A stretch of DNA of 22,205 bases from Gnetum montanum (Eukaryota; Streptophyta; Gnetopsida; Gnetales; Gnetaceae): NCBI GenBank assembly GCA_015680685.1, contig MNCI01018262.1:154766-176970 (forward strand), in the 5' to 3' direction. Made by a program: the position numbers and the translations under genes. The notes beneath the pieces are model-generated. The model did not search any database, had not been told where the DNA came from, and saw only the letters and a list, made by a program, of their open reading frames with translations. Within the stretch, counting starts at the first letter, position 1. The number at the start of each line of letters is the position of its first letter. This document shows, piece after piece, positions 1-9,360 of the stretch.

Positions 1-268
1 AAAAGTGAAAACTTACATGCATGCCAAGGCACTCAAGGCCTTACAAGAGGAGAAACTCCAGGTTGTACTTCAATGCTATCAAATCCCAGACCTGGAGCAC
101 AAGAAAAGGGAAAGACACCTATGGAGGAGTCATCGCCACCAGGAACCACATGAGTTCCAAATTTTTGTAAATATTCTGTGTGTTGTGTCTTTGTATTGTT
201 TTCTTCCCACACTGCGGCATCATCCCATTTTTTCCATCTAATAATCCCATACCTATCCACTGTGTAAT
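1..268. other. Unassigned left flank
   Basis: I recognise no domain here. A 78-codon open frame (5-241, +) has a charged first half and a hydrophobic end and matches no family I know, so it is not called a gene. The end of the segment (about 219-257) resembles the 3' untranslated end of copy C (about 22049-22098): both have a 'catcccatt' stretch and then 'ataatcccatacct'. It may therefore be the tail of another element of the same family. The segment ends at the N at 269. Confidence 0.3.
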
Positions 269-269
269 N
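269..269. other. Single undetermined base (possible collapsed gap)
   Basis: An isolated N separates the unassigned flank from copy A gag. The other two Ns in the window (14428, 16099) sit exactly where sequence present in sister copies is missing, so this one may also be a closed scaffold gap. The join between left and right here should not be trusted. Confidence 0.5.
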
Positions 270-283
270 TTTTAATCATTAAT

Positions 284-2700
284 ATGGCTTCCTCTCGCAA
301 GGAAGACTCTCCACCACTGTTCGTAGGTAATTCCAATCAGCAAAGACAGGAAGGCCACAGGACATCAATGCCTCAATAATTGAAGGTGATCTACACCCAT
401 TCAAATGCCTATACTTTAAACTTCATCTTCATCCTACACTAGGATGAGCAACTACAATGGAGGGACATGGAAGGCAACATCATGTTACCTCCCAACTAAT
501 CTATTCCTACAATGTTGTTAAACAATCTTACCAAGTCAGGCATTGCAAGACTCAATTCTGAGTATGAGGTGCAAGATCATGCTTATCAAGACTATCATCC
601 CATATAAGCATAGAAAAGGAAAGATTCAGAAATGGAAGCTCGATATGAAGCCTCAAAAGAAAAATGATGCCCTACCCACTTGTTCCTATAGATACATAAA
701 GAAGATGAGGACTTCTTTTTGAGGGCCTCTCAATACACTAATTCTCCTCCTCTTTTTTGATGAGGAGACCCTTAACTGAAATATGTAGTCCACTATAGAC
801 AACCTTGGTTATGGGGAAGAGGCCTCGAAAAGAGGTAGCTAAGGTAGAAATGAGGACAAGCATCAAGAAAAGACAAACATGATGAACAAGGCAAGGACCA
901 AAGGAGAGGAAGTAGTAGGCACCACTCTGGTGCTGGCTTTCCTTCCTCTTCACATTCTTCATCCTCATCTTCTTCCTCTTCCAACTCTGATTGGAATTGC
1001 AAAGGAAGAAAAAACTGTGATGAAGGTGAATGTTGGGATAGGGATGATAATAGATCCTACTGAAATGATAGAGATTATGGACATGACTAGTAGGGAGATG
1101 ATCATCACAGAGAAAGGAGAGACAACAAAATTCATCATAGGCATCATGACCATGATAGAGATCATTGAGACCACTATGACTATGATGAGCCCCTGCTAGT
1201 AACAAGGAACATGCTGAACATTACAGAGGCTATAAGAATACCAACTAGGCATGTGAAAGATAGCTGAATCAAATGGTTGGATATGAATAATATCCCCAAG
1301 TTCAAAGGGATGTATAATTAAGATCTGCAAAAATACTTGCAAGCCTTTGAAGATGCCTATGCCTTGTAGAACATAGAGAATCACTGGCAAAATTTGAAAC
1401 TATTTTTGCAAAAATTCATGAAAGAAACTAAAAGTTGGTACTAGTTCTTGAAACCAGAATCTATTCTGAGATGGAGTACGATGCTTGAATTGTTCAATGA
1501 TAAGTATTAGACATACTCTAAAGTGTCCAACTTGAAAAGGGAAATCCAAGGATGGAAATAGGGCACTCATGAATCCTTGGATTGGACTATGGGCAGGTGC
1601 TACTCCTTGTTGCATTAATGCCTAGGCCATGGCTATTCTCAAAGGGATCAACTACATCACATCATAGATGGTCTCAAAATTGAAATGAGGAGAACTCTTG
1701 GGGTCTATGCCCAAGGGACGTTGTCTTAGCTAAGGGTCCATTAGATCCAAAGTCTCATTGAGTAGATGGCTAAGGAAGAGGATGAGATAAAAAAATGAGA
1801 AAGTGCAAATGAGTAAATACAAGGATCCCTCTCTCTATAAGAGGAAGCTCCATTTCTATCACAATGAGAGGAGGCACCACTTAATGAAGTGGTGTAGAGG
1901 AAACCCTTGGTGATCCAAAAATTTAACTCTGAAGTATTGGCTAAGGTTGATAAAATATGGGACTCCTTGGATGAAACATTTCAAACTACTCTAAAAATTA
2001 TGTAGGAAAGTAGAGATCAAGGAAGTAGTAATTGTGAAATAAGGAAGAAAAAGGATGCTAAACGTGACCATTCTAAGGGGAAGGACAAAGTTGCAGCAAT
2101 TGAGGAGGTTGCAGATTTTGAGTTAGATGATGATAGGTGTGAAACATGCCAATATGAACATCCCAAGGGATGTTTCCATGTTGTGTCACACTTGTAAGAA
2201 TCTAGGATGTATGCTTTAAATCCCAAATTGGTAGAACAACAAGCACCAATGAGGTTGCCTTATCCACAAGGCAACTATGAATAGTAGTTCCATCACCAAA
2301 CTTACTATCCAAGTGGAGAATTGCCTCAACCTCATGAGTAATATCAATAGTAGCAACACCCATAGTTGTGGGGGATGCCACCTCCAAGGTAGTAGTACCC
2401 TTACTGCCAACCAGATCCATATGGGTACTATGTTTAGTAGCCTATCTCTCCATGTAACTCCTTTAGTCATGCTTCCTTCCCATACCATTACTACCCTCAA
2501 GAATACTACAAAGCACCATCACCAAAGGGGGGGGGGTTCCAATTTTTCCATTATCCTCCTCACTCTTCCACTCTTGCACCTCCATCTACAACTCCTCTTC
2601 CACCTACTCCATCTATGCAAAGTGAGATCCCAGCATAACCACAATAAAGAAATTCCATAAGGGCTATAATCTTACACTCAACTCCTCAACCAAGTGGTTT
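284..2700 (+). pseudogene. gag: Copy A: Athila-like Gag remnant
   Basis: Gag forms the particle that packages retrotransposon RNA. The parts, in order, are: an N-terminal domain (about 395-610) with the family motif FIFILH-QDEQL and later a VQDHAYQDYH stretch; a Ser-rich run followed by an Arg/Asp/His-rich run (about 881-1200); the capsid-like domain (about 1200-1620) with the plant retrotransposon gag signature WY..L..ESI.RWSTMLELFNDKY; a zinc knuckle at 2138-2173 of form C-x2-C-x3-H-x3-C, two residues shorter than the usual CCHC; and a Gln/Pro/Tyr/Gly-rich tail (about 2240-2660). Copies B and C align throughout. ATG 284 is the first plausible start but is not proven. The frame shifts between the N-terminal and Ser/Arg parts, and dozens of stops are present, mostly where copy C has Gln or where Trp is expected. 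It is non-functional. Confidence 0.85.
881..1200 (+). other. Copy A: Ser-rich / Arg-His-Asp-rich Gag segment
   Basis: In the gag frame (starting at GAT 881) about ten Ser codons occur in a row (near 945-985), followed by about 60 residues dominated by Arg, Asp, His, Glu and Tyr, such as RDDNRSY and HHRHHDHDRDH. The same order of composition recurs in copy B (5418-5620) and copy C (about 15427-15760). The composition resembles the RS/RD-type disordered domains of RNA-binding proteins. A Met/Ile/Thr-rich ORF at 879-1199 is only the out-of-frame shadow. Confidence 0.6.
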
Positions 2701-2829
2701 TGAAGCTAAGCCATGCAAAAGACCCTTCTTCAGAATCAATAGCCCCATGAAGCCCTCACAAACACCTATGGCTATGAACCCTTCTCCTACCTCCTCTACA
2801 ATGCCTGTCAAACCACCTTCAAACCAAAA

Positions 2830-3767
2830 CATTTTCTAGTTGCACACCGTCATGTTGACCCATGCGGTTATTGATTGGATTAAAGTTGGCCATCTTCCCA
2901 AGAAGAGATATGATCTTGGGAGTTTCCTTATTTATTTGTAGATTACTGAAAATGAACCATGTAAAGCTCTTCTAGACTTAGGTTTCAAAGTTATTTTGAT
3001 CTCGCAAGAGATGTATAAAGCCTAGAACTTGCTTCCTTTAAAAAAGAGCAATATTAGGTTGAAACTAGCAAAGAAATACATCACTATTTCTTTAGGATTA
3101 GTTAAGGACATTGTGAACACCATCTATGAGTGGTCATATCCTATCGATTTCTTAGTGATCCATGTGGAGACTGCTAAGGGGGACTTCCCTATAATCATGG
3201 GAAGAGCATGGTTGGGTATCTGAGATCTCTCCTTGGAAATTACCAAAAAGAATAAATTTGGAAAGATTGTGAAAAAGCATGTTTCATGCATTGCATACAA
3301 TGACACAAGGTGCAACTGTGTGCAAAGACTGTGAACTATAAAGAGCACATCCCTTAATGCATGTAGTCAGTGTGTTGACATCATTGAAATTCAAAGGTGC
3401 CTATATGAAGTAGCCACTAAATAGGAAGGCACCTAGTAGCTAATAGCTGAAAGAGAGGCTAAATTCAAAATATTCATGAAACTAGCCAAGAGCCTCATAA
3501 GCTCTTACATGGAGAGCATGGATCACTTGGAGCATATCCATTGCCAACTCTCTGATGAACAATGTAAAATTAATTGGGGAGAGTTTGAGATCCCTAAGAC
3601 CTTCAAGGAGGAGCCCCTTGAGCTGAAAGCTATATTGACAAGAATGGAATATGAATTCCTTAATAATGGCAAGGCGGTTATCATTAATCCCACACTTACT
3701 CCCTTGTAAAAAGAGAAGCTGTTGAAAGTTTTCAAAAAATGGCCAAGAACCTTTTCCTAGTCATATC
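2830..3767 (+). pseudogene. pol: Copy A: protease, Cys-rich linker and start of RT region
   Basis: This is the start of Pol. The aspartic protease domain (about 2850-3225) shows IDWIKVGHLP, the active-site region ALLDLG (DLG instead of the canonical DTG/DSG; an Athila-type variant) and the C-terminal flap PIIMGRAWL. A Cys-rich stretch follows (about 3280-3410; RCNCVQR, then ACSQC and QRC), also present in copy C. The linker leading into reverse transcriptase (about 3560-3767) reads EFEIPKTFKEEPLELK and aligns with copy C at 17780. Homology stops at about 3767, before the RT catalytic core. In-frame stops break it in several places. The rest of the element is missing here, either cut by copy B or deleted. 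Confidence 0.8.
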
Positions 3768-3821
3768 ATTATTGGTGACCATTTAGGACTACCAACATTG
3801 GGCCTCTAGTCTTGTGACTAG
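3768..3821. other. Unassigned 54-bp spacer between copies A and B
   Basis: It matches neither the RT region of copy C nor the start of the copy B LTR. It may be host DNA or the ragged end of copy A. No polypurine tract precedes 3822, so the LTR that follows is a 5' LTR of a new element rather than the 3' LTR of copy A. Confidence 0.4.
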
Positions 3822-3840
3822 TGATGAGTCATTCAGTTGG

Positions 3841-3882
3841 CTACATTGATGGGATGTTGTCAACACGACCTCATCAATGTAG
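3841..3882. repeat. Nested inverted repeat in copy B U3
   Basis: Perfect 11-bp arms CTACATTGATG (3841-3851) and CATCAATGTAG (3872-3882) enclose a 20-base loop. The loop contains a second small palindrome, TGTTG-T-CAACA. It lies about 50 bp upstream of the TATA-like box. Confidence 0.75.
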
Positions 3883-3929
3883 GGTTTGATCCGTTGATGC
3901 GTACACATCGACCAGACTCCCTATTTCAC

Positions 3930-3938
3930 CTATAAATA
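3930..3938 (+). promoter_or_regulatory. TATA-like box, copy B LTR
   Basis: CTATAAATA lies in the position expected for the LTR promoter. The copy C counterpart is CATAAATA at 14152-14159. Confidence 0.55.
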
Positions 3939-4688
3939 CACGCTCACTAGCTACATTTATGACATTCCTTTCATAAGTTGTAGCAAAGCTCTAGTAGTTT
4001 TTCTTTTTGAAAGTTAGAATATTTTTCTAAGTGCTCGTAGTAAGAGTCAGAGTGTACGAATCTTTATTTAAGCATTGTTATACCTAAGCACAATAGTTTC
4101 TATAGACATAAAGATGAGTTTTTTGATAAACCTTGCAACACTTTAAAATAGATTAATTATTTCCTTTATGTATTTAATAATTTAAGCAATTTCTTTTCAT
4201 GCTTTAATTAATTAAACTAAATTAAGCTAGATTAAATATCGATTAATTAAGCACATAAGTATGATCACTTTAAGCATACACTTGAGACTTGGTCATCCCA
4301 ATAACGCTTAATGTTTAGTAACCTAATAGCACTAAATGTGTTCAAGATATGTATGGCAAGTGGAAATGGATGCTTATGTTAGGATTAGTTAATTGTTAAC
4401 TAGTTAAATTAAATTAGCAATTAAATTACTTTATTCATCATTCTTCATTCTTAGGTGACTTAGAACATAAAGCATAAAAAATGATAAAAATCATATTCCT
4501 CAATTGCACTTAACCATACCTTTGCATTTCACAAGTGTAATTGGCAAGACAATGATTGTAGTGGTTAGTTTCACTTCCTAGATACCAGTGTACTTGGAAG
4601 GCTATAAGTCTATAAAATTTGACCAGATTGCATGTGAATGCTTAGTGATTTGTATGGTTGGGCATATGGTTTACTCATTGCTCATCAT

Positions 4689-4706
4689 CAATGCCATTAT
4701 TGGGGA
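4689..4706 (+). promoter_or_regulatory. Copy B primer-binding site (tRNA-Asp)
   Basis: Eighteen bases align without gaps to the complement of the plant tRNA-Asp 3' end (TGGCGCCGTTGCCGGGGA). Nearly all mismatches are C-to-T or G-to-A. The site begins one base after the LTR terminus, as in copy C. Confidence 0.75.
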
Positions 4707-4885
4707 CTTGTAGTTTGATACATGAGCTATCTAGAACTTAGTGAAAATTATTTAAGATTGCTGGATCAAACCCTAAAGTCATAATCATTTAAAAAATCAT
4801 AATTATAATTATAATTAAAGCACACTAATTTTTTTTTAATAAAAAATGTCTTCTTTTCATAGGCATGATGAATTAAAATCACTCA
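4707..4885 (+). other. Copy B leader, no gene seen
   Basis: AT-rich untranslated leader between the PBS and gag, with short TAATTATAATTATAATTA and poly-T runs. I see no conserved signal in it. Confidence 0.5.
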
Positions 4886-6640
4886 TGCCTCAAGAATTCA
4901 AAGTGATGTACACTCATCTACATGAGTTTGTACTCGATTTCACCTTCATCCTACATCAAGATGAATAGCTATGGTGGAGAAACATGGAGGGCAACATTGT
5001 GTTGCTACTTGACCAATCTTTTCCTGGGATGTTGCTTGAAAATCTTAAGAGGTTGGACATCTAGGATCTCCATGATGAATATGTTGTGCAAGATCATAGC
5101 TACTAGGACTATCATCTCACGAAAACATAACACAAATGAGATCAACACAAGAAGAAGTGCCATGAAGCTATGAATGGGAAATGGTTCACTAATTCCTTAT
5201 TCCTATTAAATCAAAAAAAAAGAAGGATCCTCTCTCTAGGGATTATTAGCATGAAGATTTTCCACCCTTTGACTCTAGTGAAGGGAGCTTGAACTTGAAT
5301 CTGCAATCCACCATCAACAATTTTGCATTCAGGTAAAAGTGGGAGCCAAGGCAGGGGCCTAAGCAAGCATCATAATGATGATAAACTTAATGATTGTAGT
5401 GGAGAGGAGGTGGTAGACATCATGATGGTGGTAGTTCTCATCCCTCTTTTTCCTCTTCATCTACATCATCTTCTTCCTCCTTTGAATCTAATCAAAATTG
5501 TAGGAGACAAAATTGTGATGGAGATGAATGATGGGACAATGATTGTAGGCCCCATCATGAAGGAAGGGATAGTAAAGGATATCATAGGTTTCATTGAAAT
5601 CATGATGGTGATGAACCTTTGATTACAACTCAAAGTATATTGAATATCGTAGAGGCCATGAAAATTCCAACTAAACATGTGAAAGATAGTAGAATCAGGA
5701 GGTTGGATATGAACAATATCCCTTGATTTAAGGGGAGATATAACTCAAATCCATCGACCCATCTACAAGCTTTTCATGATGCATGTGCCTTGCTATATAT
5801 AGAGAACAAAAAGCAAAAAACCAAGCTATTTCCCAATATACTCACCACAAAAGCAAAAATTTTCTATTTCTCTTTGGAGCTAGAATTAAATCACAAATGG
5901 AGTATGATGCTTGAGTTATTCAATGACAAATATTAGATGTACTCCAGGGTGTCTAATTTAAGAAAACAAATCCAAGGTTGGTGATAAAGAACATATAAAC
6001 CCTTAGACACAACCATGTGTAGGTATTATTCTATTTTGCACATGTGTCCTAGCCATGGTTATTCTCAATGAGAGCAGCTTTGCCAGATCATATATGGGCT
6101 TTAATTTAAAGCAAGGAGAACCCTTGGGGTCTATGCCCAAGGGAGACTATCAGAAATATGGTTCCATTAGATTCAAAGGTTGATTGAGTAGGTTGAAAAA
6201 GAAGAAGATGAATTGAGAAAATGGAAAAGTGATGAAGAATATAATCAGGACCCTTCCATCAGAAAAAGGGAGGTTTGATTCTATGACAGTGAGGGGGAGG
6301 TACCACTTGAAGAAATGGTGCAATGAAAAACCTTGTTGATTCAATTTTTTTTAAAAAAATTTCGGCCAAGGTGGACAAGATGTGGGAATCTTTGGATGAA
6401 AAATTCCAAATCACTTTGAAAATTGCAAAAGAATCCAAAGAGCAAAGTAGTAATCGTGATCATAGGAGAAGAAAAAAAGCTAAACATGCCTACTAAAGGG
6501 GTAAGGGCAAAGCTACTATAGTAGAAGAGGTTGTGGAGTTAGAATTAGATGATCATGGTGGGTGTGACATTTGTCAATATTATTACAACTGAAAACCTCA
6601 ATTTCTAGAACAGGCATAAGCCCAAAGATCCTTAGTTTAA
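4886..6640 (+). pseudogene. gag: Copy B: Athila-like Gag remnant
   Basis: Colinear with gag of copies A and C. The N-terminal domain (4912-5120) reads DFTFILHQDE and DEYVVQDHSY. The next block is HEDFPPFDSSEGS (near 5250). The Ser-rich then charged segment spans 5418-5620, and the capsid-like domain 5640-5960 has LDMNNIP and WSMMLELFNDKY. A coiled, acidic stretch follows (6140-6260, EKEEDEL). A homopolymer region near 6345 shifts the frame. The zinc-knuckle region (about 6565) keeps its first cysteines but then skips about 60 bp relative to A and C, and homology fades by about 6640. Protease and RT are absent, because the element is interrupted by copy D or deleted. Stops and indels throughout make it non-functional. 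Confidence 0.78.
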
Positions 6641-7429
6641 GCAGTTCCTCAACCCCAAATCCTTAGTGCCTTCGCAACAAAAATGGAATTCAAGGCTTTG
6701 TGGTTGGTTCGGCAAATCAACTAGGCACTTAGGAGATGCAAAATGTGAAAATATAAATAGATCCAAATAATGCAAAACTTGTAACTTTATTTTTGAATAC
6801 AATACTCAAAAATTTATTAAGAAAAGAATAAAGACTAAGTTAGAGAAATGTGTACAAATAATGCTTGGATGAGCAAAAAAGGGAATTCACTTGTGCAAGA
6901 TTTCAAAGCTTGTTGAAGCTAATGTGATGAGCTTCATGATCTAGGTGCTAAGCCACCCTTGATGTTATCAAACCTTCCTTTGCTATTGTAACCTTGGATC
7001 CAAACTCAAGGCCTCACTACTTCCACGCTAGGGTTCAAGAGAATGCAAGTATGGGAACTTGCAAGAGTTCTTGAGTCCCTAAAAATGCCCCAAGTGTGGA
7101 ATTGTGTGTATGCTAATTACTTGTGAAAGTTACTCAACTTATCAAAATTTTGCTCAACTTTGTTCAAAAATGTGTGGAACCAATTGCTCTCCCTTTTACT
7201 TAAAATTGCTGAACCTGTAAATGGTGTTGGAGTTTTGCTTTTATAGGATCCTTGGACCATGAATGAGGCACAAATTGGCTAAAAATGGCTACAAATTTGA
7301 TGTAATTTTTCTTCAAATTGGTTGTCAAATTTAGGTGAAACTGGTGTCCAAATTTAGAGGGTTACTAAAAATAGTAAGTGCTTTCCCCCATGGCCATTTC
7401 ATTTACCAAAAATAGTAACTGGGATACCC
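6641..7429 (-). repeat. Copy D: probable LTR-like segment, minus strand
   Basis: I see no coding capacity. On the minus strand there is a good TATA box (CCTATAAAAGC, near 7237-7247), followed by a long stretch with AATAAA signals (complements at 6786-6791 and 6813-6818). That is the order expected for U3-R-U5 of the 3' LTR of the minus-strand Tat-like element. I cannot place the LTR ends, and I found no matching 5' LTR on the right side of copy D, so this remains an inference. Confidence 0.4.
7239..7245 (-). promoter_or_regulatory. Minus-strand TATA box
   Basis: TATAAAA reads on the minus strand inside a GATCCTATAAAAGC context. It fits the promoter of the minus-strand LTR-like segment of copy D. 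Confidence 0.4.
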
Positions 7430-7780
7430 CTTCCACGTTGGAGATGAATCTTCCACACTGATCTCTCCATCATGGTTGTTGAAGTGGTTGGTTAGTGTTG
7501 AAGTGCATAACTTGATGAACTTTGCTTCTTGTGGCTTCCATGCTTTGGCGGGATGGGGGAGAGAGAACTTTCTAAGCTGGGGGGGGGGGGGGGGGGGTGC
7601 AGAAGTTTTGAAGCTAGGGGAAAACTTTCTAGTTTGAGGAAAAAATTTTCAAAATGTTCCTTTGGTCTCCATGTTGAAGGGGGAAAGTTTTCAAACCCTC
7701 CATCCTTCCATGCTAGGAGTAGGTGATATCTACCCCCCTATATGTGTTTCCAGCATAGAAAAATGTCTAACCCCCCCCAA
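7430..7780. repeat. G/C-run palindrome cluster left of copy D
   Basis: Cores TTCCACGTTG (7431), TTCCATGCTTTGG (7536) and TTCCATGCTAGG (7706, with an imperfect second arm near 7750) match the palindrome cores of the tandem array at 12413-13935. They are interspersed with G and C runs, including 19 Gs at 7579-7597 and 8 Cs near 7771. The array-type repeat is therefore present on both sides of the Tat-like pol. Confidence 0.55.
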
Positions 7781-7854
7781 TAAAACCCATCAAATTACCT
7801 TTTTTAGCATTCCAAAAGGCATTTTAACCCCCCAAGCCCAAATATAAATACTAG

Positions 7855-8160
7855 GTGACTTTTTGTTTTTACTTTGGAAATGAGGCTTTGACAACTTATG
7901 AGACATTTTCTAGCCCCAAAAGTATAAATTATGTGAAATTGCCCATTGTGGATTACAGTTTTCACATTTACAATGAAATTTTGCCTCAGGTTTCATGGGG
8001 TGAAAGCTACATGATGAAAATTGGTTATGATATTGAAAAGTTTATGGTGTTTCAATGGCCCCTCTTTGTTGGTGTTTGGAGGATTGACCAGGCAAGCATC
8101 AACAAAGAATACAAAACACCACTACATATTATAATGTTACAATGCATAGAGGCCACATGA
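7855..8160 (+). CDS. Hypothetical 101-codon ORF antisense to copy D
   Basis: An uninterrupted frame of 101 codons with balanced composition, rich in Tyr, Trp and Phe, reads from ATG 7855. A TATAAATAC element lies just upstream, at about 7843. I recognise no domain. It sits between the integrase end and the LTR-like segment of the minus-strand Tat-like element and is antisense to it. Members of the Tat lineage are known to carry extra antisense ORFs in exactly this interval, so it may be a remnant of one. I see no clear plant mobile domain motif in it. With no signal peptide or conserved motif visible, chance openness cannot be excluded. Confidence 0.3.
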   Translation: MTFCFYFGNEALTTYETFSSPKSINYVKLPIVDYSFHIYNEILPQVSWGESYMMKIGYDIEKFMVFQWPLFVGVWRIDQASINKEYKTPLHIIMLQCIEAT

Positions 8161-8174
8161 GAATCAAGCTATCT

Positions 8175-8275
8175 AGGTCACCAATGTTGCTAGTTTAAGG
8201 CCGTGGTGGGCCATGGTGCTAGTTTAAGGCCCTAGCAGGTTGTGTTACCAATTTAATGTCATAGTGGACCATTGA
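8175..8275. repeat. 31-bp minirepeat block, left copy
   Basis: About three divergent units of the form GCTAGTTTAAGGCC..GGGCCATGGT. The block is colinear with 11935-12034 (GGTCAC.AAT..., then the same units) in the same orientation, so the Tat-like pol is bracketed by direct repeats of about 100 bp. Confidence 0.65.
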
Positions 8276-8292
8276 AAGTAGGCTTTCTTGTT

Positions 8293-9360
8293 GATGATCT
8301 ATCAGCTACATGTAGTATGGCTTTAGATAGGAATGATTAACCAGATTAGCCAACTCATTCCCATCCATGTCAGCTATTCTAAATGCTCCATTTCCATAGG
8401 CTCTGGTGACAAGGAAGGGCCCTTCTTATTTGGCTGAGAATTTGTTTGCATGCTCATGGATGGCCTTAAGAATGAGGTTTCCCTCCTTGATCTTGCGCAT
8501 GGTCAGGTTATGGTGATGTTGTTGCTTCTACCTCTCTTGATGGTGCTTGATGTGAGCAAGTGCTTGCATATGCCGCTCCTCCACCAAATCCAACGCTGTC
8601 ATCTGCAACTCCTTGCTTTGCTCATTGTTGATGAGGTTGGTCAATGCTACTTGGAGTGATGGTACCTGTAATTCAGGAGGTAAAAAAGCTTCAGAACCAT
8701 AAACAATTTTATAAGGGATCATGCTAGTTGCCATGCAATAGGTTATTCTATATGCCTATAGCACATGGATAAGCCACTCATGCCACTTCTACTTGCTACT
8801 GTTGAGCACCTTCTTGAGTAAGTTGATGATGGCCTTGTTGCTTGCTTCTGCTTGTTCATTAGCTTGAAGATAATAAGTTAACGAGAAAGAATGCTTAATG
8901 CCTAGGTTGTGACAAAAATCCTTGGTTTCTTGGTTGTTGAATTAAGGTCCATTATCTATAACTATAATCATGGGTATGTCAAAATGAGCTACAATGTTGT
9001 CTAGGATAAACTTGCAAACTTGTTTAGATGTGGTCTTCCTTAGGGGAATAGCTTCAACCCACTTGGTAAAGTATTCGGTTGTAGTAATGATGAAGCTATG
9101 CCCTGTGGTAGATTTAGGTGTTATGGGTCCAATGATATCCAAATCCCATCATTGAAATGACCATGTTATCTAGGTCATATACAACTCAGTTTGTGATACA
9201 TATATCAAGTTGTTATATCGTTGGCATGTGTTGCATCACTTAACCTTTTGTAGGCAACTGTTTTCCATATGGGCCCAATAGTAGCCTAACCATCTAATCT
9301 TAGTGGCCATGGCTCTAGGTCCTATATGTCCACCACAAACACCCTCATAAACCTCCTTTA
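8293..9360 (-). pseudogene. Copy D: integrase domain
   Basis: Integrase inserts element cDNA into the genome. Reading on the minus strand: a zinc-binding region (about 9190-9355) with EGVCGGH and CNTCQR, whose first His is now Tyr; the catalytic core, beginning MDIIGPI, with YFTKWVEAIPL and VIDNGP (8942-9142); the third acidic residue in NEQAEAS (near 8830), leaving a D-x35-E spacing intact apart from a stop; and a C-terminal domain with EGPFLVTRAYGNGAF and YLKPYYM ending near 8293. Stops fall at expected Gln and Trp positions (GP*F, HVL*AYR, AK*EGP). The catalytic triad survives but the frame does not. Confidence 0.8.

Larger units (their letters stand above)
3822..4687 (+). repeat. Copy B: 5' LTR (about 866 bp)
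   Basis: It starts TGATGAG and ends CTCATCA, the same 7-bp inverted termini as the copy C LTR, and is followed one base later by a tRNA-Asp PBS. The middle (about 4000-4130) aligns with copy C 14232-14350 (GAAAGTTAGA, AAGTGCT, GATGAG), and the 3' part (about 4360-4687) aligns with 14428-14740. A TATA-like box lies at 3930-3938. The upstream U3 differs from copy C: it has a nested palindrome (3841-3882) and lacks the 34-bp array. Confidence 0.8.

Noticed and set aside
5-241. 78-codon ORF at the left end as a gene
   Set aside because: No recognisable domain, a hydrophobic end caused by T-rich sequence, and the segment may be element 3' UTR. Left as unassigned flank.
879-1199. 106-codon Met/Ile/Thr-rich ORF
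   Set aside because: Out-of-frame shadow of the GAT/CAT/GAC-rich Arg-His-Asp gag segment.
2216-2500. Antisense Trp/Leu-rich ORFs opposite the Gag tail
   Set aside because: Complement of a CAA/CCA/TAC-rich coding tail; such antisense openness is compositional.
3822-4687. 3' LTR of copy A
   Set aside because: No polypurine tract before it, copy A stops in the RT region, and a PBS follows at 4689. It is the 5' LTR of copy B.
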